Part shown: positions 1 through 7,172 of the stretch, piece by piece
Layout of the letters: each line of letters starts with the position of its first letter
Position numbering within the stretch: the stretch's first letter is position 1
NCBI RefSeq assembly: GCF_963931595.1
Contig: NZ_OZ007030.1
Coordinates: 1,170,481-1,234,480 of the forward strand
Origin: an uncultured Subdoligranulum sp.
Lineage (GTDB): Bacteria; Bacillota; Clostridia; Oscillospirales; Ruminococcaceae
DNA: 64,000 bases
Direction: 5' to 3'
Program-made: the position numbers and the translations under genes
The notes under the pieces: generated by a model
What the model was told of the DNA's origin: nothing
The model's database searches: none
The model's input: only the letters and a program-made list of their open reading frames with translations

Positions 1-162
1 AAAGTTGCCACGCGGCCGCGGCAATTCTGTAATCTGCACGGTCTGGGCTCCGGCGTTGGCGGCGTAAAGAGAGTCTGTACCGACCCAAAGCACGCGGCAT
101 AAAACGATACAGGCCAACAAGACCATCCAGAAGCCCAGAAAACACAACCGACGCAATGACAT
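1..162 (-). CDS. Penicillin-binding-protein-like protein, N-terminal fragment (runs off left edge)
   Basis: The first 54 residues are visible; the gene continues beyond base 1. ATG at 162 is preceded by a good AAAGGAG site near 174-180. The product starts with a short basic stretch (MSLRRL) and one hydrophobic helix of about 25 residues, then an extracytoplasmic segment reaching QITELPRPRGNF. One N-terminal anchor followed after about 50 residues by an R-x-R-G motif is typical of class B penicillin-binding proteins (SpoVD/PBP2 type), where RG-x-(I/F)-x-DRNG opens the dimerisation domain. That assignment is inference from a short piece; the transpeptidase motifs lie outside the window. Confidence 0.5.
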   Translation of the reverse strand, partial: MSLRRLCFLGFWMVLLACIVLCRVLWVGTDSLYAANAGAQTVQITELPRPRGNF

Positions 163-303
163 ACTCTCTTGATCTCCTTTCTCAATGAGTATGGCCAAAA
201 TGCTATGGGAGAAAACAAGTGGGACGAGAGTTTTGCAGCGGAAGCTGGATGAAAGGAAGACATTTGAAGGGGGGCAAAATCACTTGCGGGAGGAAATATA
301 AAC

Positions 304-510
304 GATAATTCAATAGAAATTACCTGTATTTCCGATGTTTTTCCTCATTCCCTGCCCCCACGGAGGGGTTATGAGAGGAATCATCAGGAGAGCACTTGGA
401 GATTGCCCGCTGTAAAAAGGAATAAAAAATAGCGGAGCAATGAGAGCGTAAACCCTACATTACTCCGCTATTTTTCATATCATGGACAAGATAAATCGCC
501 TTTTATGACA
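304..510. repeat. Imperfect direct repeat, copy 1 (with hairpin)
   Basis: About 207 bases that recur at 776-986 with scattered substitutions. The best-conserved parts are the GGAGGGGTTATGAG core, the ATCATCAGGAGAGCACTTGGAG block and a hairpin. The hairpin stem is 425-437 with 463-475 (13 perfect pairs). No open frame of quality is present, so this is a non-coding repeat unit. Confidence 0.75.
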
Positions 511-655
511 ACTTATTTTACCCCCGAACAACTTCCATTTTCCTACATCAGGGGGATTTTGTCTATTGTCTGTTTTTACTGGTTCGGTTCAACTTGTCAG
601 GGGGCAAAACAATTTGTCAATCGAGCAAAAATAATTTGTCAATGGAACCTGAGAA
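482..655. mobile_element. Candidate IS21-family-like transposon ends without a transposase
   Basis: Several copies of a TGACAA-(A/T-rich)-GCCCC unit are clustered here. Plus-strand copies lie at 483-500 and 506-525. Inverted copies lie near 596-620 and 614-642. Multiple short repeats at both ends, inverted relative to each other and starting TGACA, are the known architecture of IS21-family termini. The space between is only about 70 bases, so this would be a non-autonomous or collapsed element. Family assignment is inference from pattern. Confidence 0.4.
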
Positions 656-775
656 CAGGATAAGAGAAATTGCTCGGGGTACCCGGCCGCTTTTTCACGT
701 TTTGCAGTTGTAATAGGATGAAGGTAAAGAGTTTGCAGAGGTACCCGGCAGTCATTGACGCGCAAAATATTTTGC

Positions 776-986
776 GATAATTCGCGGAAAATCACCTGCA
801 TTTCTGATAATTTCCCTCATCCCCTGCCTCTTCTGGAGGGGTTATGAGGAGTATCATCAGGAGAGCACTTGGAGGTCATCTGCTGCAAAAAGGGCAAAAA
901 AATAACGGAGCAATGAGAGTGAAAACTCCACATTACTCCGTTATATTTCATTTCATTGACAAATTAAATTGCCCTTTTGGACAAGA
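776..986. repeat. Imperfect direct repeat, copy 2 (with hairpin and TGACAA units)
   Basis: Second copy of the unit at 304-510. Its distal end (955-996) carries two more TGACAA/GGACAA...GCCC units like the candidate transposon ends. The hairpin (903-910 with 936-943) keeps pairing although the arms differ from copy 1: TAGCGGAG/CTCCGCTA in copy 1, TAACGGAG/CTCCGTTA here, a compensatory change. The remaining bases between 511 and 775 hold only the TGACAA cluster and nothing else I recognise. Confidence 0.75.
893..943 (-). terminator. Probable intrinsic terminator of rpsB-tsf
   Basis: Read on the minus strand, an 8-bp perfect stem (plus an extra CATT/AATG pairing inside) is followed directly by a run of seven or more T (895-902 on the plus strand are A). 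It lies about 65 bases past the tsf stop. It is part of repeat copy 2, so the operon may be using a repeat-borne hairpin as terminator. Confidence 0.6.
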
Positions 987-1008
987 TAAATTGCCCCAAA
1001 ACAAAGAC

Positions 1009-1926
1009 TCAGTGCTTGATGGCAGCAGCCACTTCAGCGGCAAAGTCTTCGTTGCGCTTCTCCAGGCCTTCGCCCTTGATGAAGTGGGTGTAGGCAACAA
1101 TCTGAATATCGCCGCCCAGGGCCTTGGCAGTGTCGGCAACATACTTCTTAACGTCCATGCCGCCGTCCTTGATGAAGGCCTGATCCACCAGGCAGTTCTC
1201 CTTGTAGAACTTGCCCAGCTTGCCGATGGCCATCTTCTCTTTGATAGCGTCGGGCTTGTTGGCAGTCTTGGGATCGTTGGCCATCTGAGCCAGAATGATC
1301 TCCTTCTCCTTGGCGATCTTGTCAGCCGGGACAGCAGCCTCGTTCAGGTAGCTGGGGTTGGCTGCAGCGATCTGCATGGCAATATCCTTGCCGAACGCAG
1401 CGAACTCAGCCTTGGCAGCCACATCGTCGCTGGTCTCGAACTTGACGATAACGCCATGGGTGCCGCCGCCATGCACATACGCAGCGCAATGGCCCTCGTA
1501 ACGGGCAAAACGGCGAACCTTGATGTTCTCCTTGATGACCAGGATCAGAGCCTTCAGGGCGTCATCCACAGTGCCCTCGCCCATCTTACAGCCCATCAGA
1601 GCCTTCACATCGGCGGGGTTCTGCTCGGCAACAACCTTGGCCAGCTCCTTGGTGAAGTCAACGAACTTCTCGTTCTTGGCGACGAAGTCGGTCTCGGCAT
1701 TGACTTCAACCACAACAGCGCAGTTGTCGAAAGCAACGGCGTAAACCATGCCCTCGGCGGCGATACGGCCAGCCTTCTTGCTGGCGGTGGCCAGGCCCTG
1801 CTCGCGCAGGATCTCGATGGCCTTCTCGAAGTCGCCGTCGGCCTGGGTCAGGGCCTTCTTGCATTCCATCATGCCGCAGTCAGTCTGGCGGCGCAGTTCC
1901 ATAACGTCTTTTGCAGAAACAGCCAT
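1009..1926 (-). CDS. tsf: Translation elongation factor Ts
   Basis: 305-residue EF-Ts, the guanine nucleotide exchange factor that recycles EF-Tu-GDP during protein synthesis in the cytoplasm. The N-terminal UBA-like domain (about 1-55) has the family motif TDCGMMECKKAL, and the TDFVAKNEKF motif that contacts EF-Tu follows at about 80-90. The dimerisation domains fill the rest, and length is normal. ATG at 1926 has an AAAGGA site. It lies 40 bases downstream of rpsB on the same strand, the near-universal rpsB-tsf pairing, and is probably co-transcribed from the promoter at 2817-2845. Confidence 0.98.
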   Translation of the reverse strand: MAVSAKDVMELRRQTDCGMMECKKALTQADGDFEKAIEILREQGLATASKKAGRIAAEGMVYAVAFDNCAVVVEVNAETDFVAKNEKFVDFTKELAKVVAEQNPADVKALMGCKMGEGTVDDALKALILVIKENIKVRRFARYEGHCAAYVHGGGTHGVIVKFETSDDVAAKAEFAAFGKDIAMQIAAANPSYLNEAAVPADKIAKEKEIILAQMANDPKTANKPDAIKEKMAIGKLGKFYKENCLVDQAFIKDGGMDVKKYVADTAKALGGDIQIVAYTHFIKGEGLEKRNEDFAAEVAAAIKH

Positions 1927-1966
1927 ATTCTCTTTGTCCTTTCTGTCTTACGCGTTTAACTTACAA

Positions 1967-2695
1967 TCAGGCCTCGGTGCTCTCGGCAGCTTCCGCAGCG
2001 GGAGCCTCCTGAACGCCCTGCTTGCCTTCCAGAACGGCATTGGCCATGGCGCCGGAGATCAGCTTCACGGCACGGATGGCGTCGTCGTTGCCGGGGATCA
2101 CGTAATCGATCTCATCGGGATCGCAGTTGGTATCGACAATGGCAACGATGGGGATGTTCAGCTTGCGGGCTTCAGAAACAGCGATGCGCTCCTTGTGGGG
2201 GTCAACGATGAACATGGCCTTGGGCAGGCTCTTCATGTTCTTGACACCGCCAAGGTACTTGTCCAGCTTGGCCATCTCGAGCTCCAGCTTGACAACTTCC
2301 TTCTTGGGCAGCAGATCGAAGGTGCCGTCAGCCTGCATGTTCTTCAGCTGCTCCATACGATCGATGCGCTTGCGGATGGTGCGGAAGTTGGTCAGCATGC
2401 CGCCCAGCCAACGGGCATTGACATAGTGCATACCGCAGCGGGTAGCCTCGTCACGGATGGACTCCTGGGCCTGCTTCTTGGTGCCGACGAACAGGATCTC
2501 GCCACCCTCAGCAGCGGTGTCGCGGACGAAGTTATAAGCCTCATCCAGCTTCTTCACGGTCTTTTGCAGGTCGATGATGTAGATGCCGTTGCGCTCGGTG
2601 AAGATGTACTTCGCCATCTTGGGGTTCCAACGACGGGTCTGATGACCAAAGTGAACGCCGGCCTCCAGGAGCTGTTTCATAGATACGACTGCCAT
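1967..2695 (-). CDS. rpsB: 30S ribosomal protein S2
   Basis: 242 residues. S2 joins the 30S subunit late and helps S1 dock. Recognised from the start [19 protein letters not shown], the [10 protein letters not shown] stretch and the coiled-coil insertion around residues 100-165. The end is an acidic alanine-rich tail ([12 protein letters not shown]), common in Clostridia. ATG at 2695 follows GGAGG. First gene of the rpsB-tsf operon. Confidence 0.98.
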   Translation of the reverse strand: MAVVSMKQLLEAGVHFGHQTRRWNPKMAKYIFTERNGIYIIDLQKTVKKLDEAYNFVRDTAAEGGEILFVGTKKQAQESIRDEATRCGMHYVNARWLGGMLTNFRTIRKRIDRMEQLKNMQADGTFDLLPKKEVVKLELEMAKLDKYLGGVKNMKSLPKAMFIVDPHKERIAVSEARKLNIPIVAIVDTNCDPDEIDYVIPGNDDAIRAVKLISGAMANAVLEGKQGVQEAPAAEAAESTEA

Positions 2696-2780
2696 AGTTT
2701 GTTTCCTCCAATAAATTTAGTTTTACCCTCCGCATGGCGTTTTATGTTTTCTAACCCTCTTTTCTATCGAAAAAAAGGCA

Positions 2781-2836
2781 CAAAAAAACAACGCAATGCG
2801 TGTGTATTGCCGTAGTATAATACCACACGCATTGCG
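2781..2836 (-). terminator. Intrinsic terminator of the radical-SAM operon, enclosing the rpsB -10
   Basis: A perfect 13-bp inverted repeat, CGCAATGCGTGTG at 2792-2804 and its complement at 2824-2836, has a 19-base loop. On the minus strand it is followed by a T-rich tract (plus strand 2781-2790 is A-rich). It begins 43 bases after the stop at 2880, so it fits as the terminator of the upstream genes while also straddling the rpsB promoter. Confidence 0.65.
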
Positions 2837-2845
2837 AAATTGCAA
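2817..2845 (-). promoter_or_regulatory. rpsB promoter (sigma-A type)
   Basis: Minus strand: -35 TTGCAA at 2845-2840, 17-base spacer, -10 TATTAT at 2822-2817. Predicted start near 2810 gives a leader of about 115 bases before rpsB. The -10 sits in the loop of the hairpin annotated at 2781-2836, and one stem arm fills the spacer. Confidence 0.75.
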
Positions 2846-2879
2846 GCATTTTTTTGCAAAAAATACCAGTGTACGGAAT

Positions 2880-3530
2880 TTATGCGAAATCCGTTCCCTC
2901 TTTGGTAAAAAGGTGGGTCCGAAGCACCCGGCACTGCCATGCCGGCGCACCGCCATGGGCTTTCAGGTATTCCATCAGCAAAGACGGATTCAGATTCAGC
3001 GCCTCACCAGAACCGCAGGGCAACTGAATGGTAAAGTGAATCTGATCGTCGTGGGTTTCATAGTCGATATGCGGCAGATGCTCTTTCAGGTTGAGTGTCT
3101 TCTGACCGCGCTTTGTCTTTTTGGTGACCTCAGCGGTTTCCTCCTGGTTATAGAAGTCCACCGCGGCCGCCGAGTCAGCCGGCATGGTGATCTCATAGAC
3201 TGCCGAAGCGATCTCCCCCACCTTTTCCTGCGCGGGTGCCACTTTGGTAATCCTGATCCCCCGGGGCATCAGCGGCTGCAACGCAGCTCTCCAGGCCTCT
3301 GCATCGATGGTTTCCTGTTCTGTTTTCACTTCGCAGCTTTCGCAGAGGCTTTCCTGCTCCAGGGACAGCGGGCAGGAAAAGGAAAGGTAAATGTGCGGAT
3401 TAAAGCCCTGGGTATACCAGACCGGAAGACCGCTGATCTTGAGCAGACGATGAAACACCCGCTGCAGATCCAGCAACGAGATGTAAGCGGATTCCCCGCG
3501 TTTTTCAAAGAAGATTCTTACTGTAGTCAA
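2880..3530 (-). CDS. TIGR03936-family radical-SAM-linked protein (DUF2344)
   Basis: About 216 residues from a TTG start at 3530. This start is chosen because GGGAGG precedes it at good distance, whereas an in-frame ATG at 3560 has no such site. The product begins TTVRIFFEKRGES followed by AYISLLDLQRVFHR, a hallmark of the family that always accompanies the TIGR03960 radical SAM protein. It overlaps that gene's end by 26 bases, indicating translational coupling. Function is unknown; a role in RNA or ribosome modification is often suggested because of genomic neighbours, but that is inference. Confidence 0.85.
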   Translation of the reverse strand: MTTVRIFFEKRGESAYISLLDLQRVFHRLLKISGLPVWYTQGFNPHIYLSFSCPLSLEQESLCESCEVKTEQETIDAEAWRAALQPLMPRGIRITKVAPAQEKVGEIASAVYEITMPADSAAAVDFYNQEETAEVTKKTKRGQKTLNLKEHLPHIDYETHDDQIHFTIQLPCGSGEALNLNPSLLMEYLKAHGGAPAWQCRVLRTHLFTKEGTDFA

Positions 3531-5370
3531 AGCAGGGTCCTCCCAGCAGTTTGTTGGCACCGCATCCGCTACACTGACGGTTACAGGGCTGCGTTGTCTC
3601 GGCCTTGAGCGCTTTCTGATATTCGCGCACCAGATGAGCGTGGCTTACTCCGACATCGAGATGGCTCCAGGGTGTGACCTCATCAAGACCGATGGCACGG
3701 TAATTGTAGAAGTCCGGATCCAGGCCGCAGGCAGCAAAGGCAGCCATCCAGCGGTCATAATCGAAATATTCCTCCCAGGTGTCAAAGAACGCCCCATTCT
3801 CAAAGGCGGTTTCGATGACGCGTCCCAGACGCCGGTTCCCCTTGGCAAAAACACCTTCCAGTACGCTGGTGGCGCTGTCGTGATAGTTGACCTTGATCTT
3901 GCGGGAATGCACACAGCTGAGCAGATACTTCTGTTTTTCCCGCAATGTTTCGCGGCGGTCCTGGGCACAGAACTGGAACGGCGTGTCGGGTTTGGGTACG
4001 AAGCAGGCAACGCTGATCGTGACCTGTACGCCCTTCCCTTTGGGACGATTGGGGATCTGATAGAACAGATCCACCACTTTCTGCGCCGTATCGGCGATGC
4101 CCTTGATGTCCTCCATGGTTTCGGTGGGCAGCCCCATCATGAAGTAGAGTTTTACCGAAGTATACCCTTCCGAAAAAGCAATGCGACAGCCTCGCTCAAT
4201 CTGTTCCCAGGTGACATTCTTGTTGATGACATCCCGAAGCCGCTGGGTGCCGGCCTCCGCGGCAAAGGTCAGGCCACTTTTGCGCACCTTGGTCGTCTTC
4301 TCCACGAGGGACTGGGAGAAATTATCCACGCGCAGCGAAGGCAGAGAAAGGCTGACGTGATCGGCCTCGGCCCAGGAATTGAGGTTGTCCAGGATTTCCT
4401 CCAGCCGGGAATGGTCCGAGGTGGACAGACTGGTCAGGCTCAGTTCGTCATACCCGGTGTTATGGCAGAGATCCCGGGCACAGTCGCTGATCAGCTTCGG
4501 GGAACGCTCCCGGAAGGGGCGATAAATCTGGCCGGCCTGACAGAAACGGCAGCCACGGACACAGCCGCGCAGCACTTCCACACTGGCACGGTCCTGCACG
4601 GCGCCCACCAGCGGGACCACAAAGTTTTTCGGCGGCGCGTAGTCATCCATGTTTTTGACGATGGCCTTGGTAACGCGCTCCGGTATGCCGGGACGGTTGG
4701 GTCGAATGGCTTCAATACGGCCGTCCGGCAGATAGCTCACATCATAGAACGACGGGACATAGACGCCGGGGATTTTGGCCAGTTCCAAAAGCAGGTTTTC
4801 TTTGCTCCAGCCCAGCTTTTTGCCCTGTTCTACAGTGGCACAGATATCCTGCAGCATCTGTTCCCCTTCGCCGAGCTGCATCACATCAAAGAAATCCGCC
4901 ATGGGCTCGGCGTTGCATACGCAGGGGCCGCCGGAGATAATCAGCGGCCAGTGCTCGTCACGATCGGCAGCGCGCAGCGGGATACCGGACAGGCGCAGCA
5001 TGGCCAGCACATTGGTATAGCACAGCTCGTACTCCAGCGAGAAACCCACAATATCAAAGGAAGTCAGCGGATCCTTGCTTTCCAGACAGTACAGAGGAAT
5101 GTCCAGCCGTTCCATCTGTTCTTTCATGTCTGTCCACGGCATGAAAGCCCGCTCACACCACCAGTTTTCATGGCGGTTCAAGAGATCGTACAAAATCTTT
5201 TCTCCGAGAAAAGACATACCGATCTCATAGGTGTCCGGAAAGCAGAACGCCATCCGCACATCCACTTTCTCCTTGTCCTTGTATACGCTGCCCGGCTCGC
5301 CGCCCGTATAGCGTCCGGGCTTTTGCACAAGGCTGAGCGCCTCTCTGAATTTCGGGGAAAATTCCGCCAT
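3505..5370 (-). CDS. TIGR03960-family B12-binding-domain radical SAM protein
   Basis: 621 residues. N-terminal B12-binding-like region with FPDTYEIGMSFLG and a conserved ISGGPCVCNAEPMADFFD block. The radical SAM core has its cluster motif CVRGCRFC at about residues 268-275, followed by RPFRERSP. The C-terminal part ends in a Cys-rich CNRQCSGCGANKLLGG stretch that may hold a second cluster or zinc. These proteins reductively cleave S-adenosylmethionine; the substrate of this family is unknown. First gene of the pair, with its own promoter at 5403-5431. Confidence 0.9.
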   Translation of the reverse strand: MAEFSPKFREALSLVQKPGRYTGGEPGSVYKDKEKVDVRMAFCFPDTYEIGMSFLGEKILYDLLNRHENWWCERAFMPWTDMKEQMERLDIPLYCLESKDPLTSFDIVGFSLEYELCYTNVLAMLRLSGIPLRAADRDEHWPLIISGGPCVCNAEPMADFFDVMQLGEGEQMLQDICATVEQGKKLGWSKENLLLELAKIPGVYVPSFYDVSYLPDGRIEAIRPNRPGIPERVTKAIVKNMDDYAPPKNFVVPLVGAVQDRASVEVLRGCVRGCRFCQAGQIYRPFRERSPKLISDCARDLCHNTGYDELSLTSLSTSDHSRLEEILDNLNSWAEADHVSLSLPSLRVDNFSQSLVEKTTKVRKSGLTFAAEAGTQRLRDVINKNVTWEQIERGCRIAFSEGYTSVKLYFMMGLPTETMEDIKGIADTAQKVVDLFYQIPNRPKGKGVQVTISVACFVPKPDTPFQFCAQDRRETLREKQKYLLSCVHSRKIKVNYHDSATSVLEGVFAKGNRRLGRVIETAFENGAFFDTWEEYFDYDRWMAAFAACGLDPDFYNYRAIGLDEVTPWSHLDVGVSHAHLVREYQKALKAETTQPCNRQCSGCGANKLLGGPCFDYSKNLL

Positions 5371-5402
5371 ATTGATAAACCGTCCTTGTCATTGTTTCGT
5401 TT

Positions 5403-5431
5403 ATTGTACCCCATGCGACGCGGAAATGCAA
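5403..5431 (-). promoter_or_regulatory. Promoter of the radical-SAM pair
   Basis: Minus strand -35 TTGCAT (5431-5426), 17-base spacer, -10 TACAAT (5408-5403), about 33 bases before the start at 5370. It lies just past the spoIVFB stop (5436). Confidence 0.65.
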
Positions 5432-5435
5432 CCGT

Positions 5436-5897
5436 TTACGTCCAATGCCAGAAAGAATGCAGCAGTCTTTGACCGTCCAGCCCGGGCAAAGGCAGAAGGT
5501 TGGCACACCCCACCAGCAAATTGGTGCTGGCAAACCAGTAACCGGCATAGCTGTAATGGGTCATCTGCATCCAGCCCAGAACGGCACAACAGCACAGAAG
5601 ATTGGCCAGCGGACCGGCAGCTGCCAGCAGGAATTCCTGCTGTGGTGTCATGGAAAGTCCCCGTTGCAAAAGGCAGATGCCAAAGGGTGAGAGTTCCAGG
5701 TCGGGCCACCGGTGCCAAAGGCGATAGTACAGAAAAAGGTGACCGCCTTCATGCAGCAGCGCACAGAGCAGTCCGATCCGTACGATTCCCGTTCCATCCA
5801 AAGCCAGCGCAAAAGTCAAGAAAAACAGAAGTGGCAGCGGAGCGCGCAGATGGATGCGCGCTTTACGCTGCGTTTTGCAATGCTTCGGACGGATCAT
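5436..5897 (-). CDS. spoIVFB: SpoIVFB-like site-2 (M50) membrane metalloprotease
   Basis: 153 residues, mostly membrane-embedded. The zinc-binding HEGGH motif is at residues 49-53, and a later NLLPLPGLDGQ supplies the third-ligand Asp, as in S2P/SpoIVFB enzymes. SpoIVFB cleaves pro-sigma-K in the mother cell of sporulating Bacillus. This copy is shorter than most M50 proteases and has no CBS domain. ATG at 5897 overlaps the end of the upstream LytM-domain gene by 35 bases. That pairing is the spoIVFA-spoIVFB arrangement and supports the assignment; another small S2P is possible. Confidence 0.8.
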   Translation of the reverse strand: MIRPKHCKTQRKARIHLRAPLPLLFFLTFALALDGTGIVRIGLLCALLHEGGHLFLYYRLWHRWPDLELSPFGICLLQRGLSMTPQQEFLLAAAGPLANLLCCCAVLGWMQMTHYSYAGYWFASTNLLVGCANLLPLPGLDGQRLLHSFWHWT

Positions 5898-6678
5898 AGC
5901 GAATCCCCTTGTGCAGCAGCTCAAAGTGGAGATGCGGTCCGGTGGCGTTGCCGGTATCCCCCACCGTGCCAAGACAATCTCCGGCTGATATCCGCTGTCC
6001 GGTGTGCACAAACAGATACTGCATGTGGGCATACAATGTTTCATCCCCATTCGCATGCAGGATACGCACGTAGCGGCCATAGCTGCTGTGTACACCGGCG
6101 CAGCGCACCACCCCGTCAGCCGCCGCCAGAATGGCGGTTCCCTCCTCCGCTGCCAGGTCATTTCCCAGGTGAAAGTCCGACCCGGAACCACCCATGGGAT
6201 CGGTACGCCAGCCATACCCGGAGGTTTCGGTACAGGCACGACCCGCCAATGGGAAACAGATAGCAAAAGACGGCAGATAACTTTCTTCCCGCGCGCCGGA
6301 AGGAACCTGTTGCGCTTTTGCATGGGTCTGGCGTACAGCGGTTTCCGGTGTGGCGGTTTGGCTCTGTGTCGGCATAAACTTCTGCACGGTGTTTGCAAGG
6401 GTCTGTACAGCCTGTTCGGTGAATTTGGAAAGCTCCCGGTTTTCCGACAGGAATGTGTTTTGCTCTGGCATCATGGCTTCCCGGAAGGCGGTGCGAAGCG
6501 CAGGCAGAAACGGAAGGTCCATCATTTGGGCCAGGAGCACCAGTGCAAGAAACGCCAGCGACAACAGCAGCTGGCCCCAAATCACATAGTCTCCGTCCGA
6601 TTGACTGACTCTGCGTCGGCGACCGGATGACGGGCTGCCGTGTTGCGGCGGTGGCGTCGGTGCGGCATTTTCCCACAT
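5863..6678 (-). CDS. spoIVFA: Membrane-anchored M23 (LytM) peptidase, SpoIVFA-like
   Basis: 271 residues from ATG 6678, preferred over the ATG at 6699 because GGGGG precedes it. Cytoplasmic Pro/Arg-rich head, one transmembrane helix around 35-55, a linker, and a C-terminal M23 domain from about 145. Both catalytic halves are present: HLGND near 168-172 and HLHFE near 248-252. SpoIVFA holds SpoIVFB in an inhibited complex in the outer forespore membrane. A SpoIIQ-type protein is the main alternative, but overlap with the M50 gene favours SpoIVFA. Confidence 0.75.
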   Translation of the reverse strand: MWENAAPTPPPQHGSPSSGRRRRVSQSDGDYVIWGQLLLSLAFLALVLLAQMMDLPFLPALRTAFREAMMPEQNTFLSENRELSKFTEQAVQTLANTVQKFMPTQSQTATPETAVRQTHAKAQQVPSGAREESYLPSFAICFPLAGRACTETSGYGWRTDPMGGSGSDFHLGNDLAAEEGTAILAAADGVVRCAGVHSSYGRYVRILHANGDETLYAHMQYLFVHTGQRISAGDCLGTVGDTGNATGPHLHFELLHKGIRYDPSEALQNAA

Positions 6679-6715
6679 TTTCAAGCCCCCTTTACGCATC
6701 TATACGCGGGGAGGG

Positions 6716-6753
6716 CAAAAAATATCCGCCCCGACAGTGTGTTGCCGAGACGG
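6716..6753 (-). terminator. Terminator after the SRPBCC gene
   Basis: Minus strand: stem CCGTCTCG/CGGGGCGG (6753-6746 with 6733-6726, two G-U pairs) followed by TATTTTTTG. Separates the ppk-SRPBCC unit from spoIVFA. Confidence 0.6.
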
Positions 6754-6776
6754 ATTGCAGGCTTTCTACTTAGTCT

Positions 6777-7157
6777 TTACGCGCCCAGTGCGGCGTGCAG
6801 CATGTTCAAACGGTCTTCCAGCATCTTTTTGGGCTTGGCAAACAACCCCAGCCCCGAAACCTCCATGGTGCATTCCAGACTGGTGGAATCCCCGCCCCCA
6901 AGAAGGATGGCCGTGAAAGTCCCGCTGATTTTACCTTTCTGGAAGGTGCAGCTCAGGCAGCGCGGTTTTTCCTTCCGGGTGAAATGCAGTTCCGTGGTGC
7001 TTCCGTCGGTATTGTGTTCCCTAACGTGAAGCCCGTCGTCGCTTTCCTCGTACTCGCGCACATCCTTTCGCCAGCCGTGCAGCGTGGGTTTGGTCAGATA
7101 CAGCCATACCTTGGCAGGGTCGCAGGAATAGCTTGCTGTTACAACGCAGGTTTTCAT
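6777..7157 (-). CDS. SRPBCC-fold (START/AHSA1-like) protein
   Basis: 126 residues. The start MKTCVVTASYSCDPAKVWLYLT followed by a Trp-rich turn, alternating beta strands and a long C-terminal helix is the pattern of the SRPBCC ligand-binding superfamily. No catalytic residue can be named and the ligand is unknown. It begins 15 bases after the ppk stop, so it is probably co-transcribed with polyphosphate kinase and ends at the terminator at 6716-6753. Confidence 0.7.
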   Translation of the reverse strand: MKTCVVTASYSCDPAKVWLYLTKPTLHGWRKDVREYEESDDGLHVREHNTDGSTTELHFTRKEKPRCLSCTFQKGKISGTFTAILLGGGDSTSLECTMEVSGLGLFAKPKKMLEDRLNMLHAALGA

Positions 7158-7172
7158 CTTTGGAAGCTCCTT

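Noticed and set aside
589..801. 70-codon minus-strand frame in the repeat region
   Set aside because: Consists of transposon-end repeats; no ribosome binding site or recognisable protein.
844..1959. 371-codon plus-strand open frame opposite tsf
   Set aside because: Antisense of tsf; its start lies in the repeat and has no supporting features beyond a chance GGAGG.
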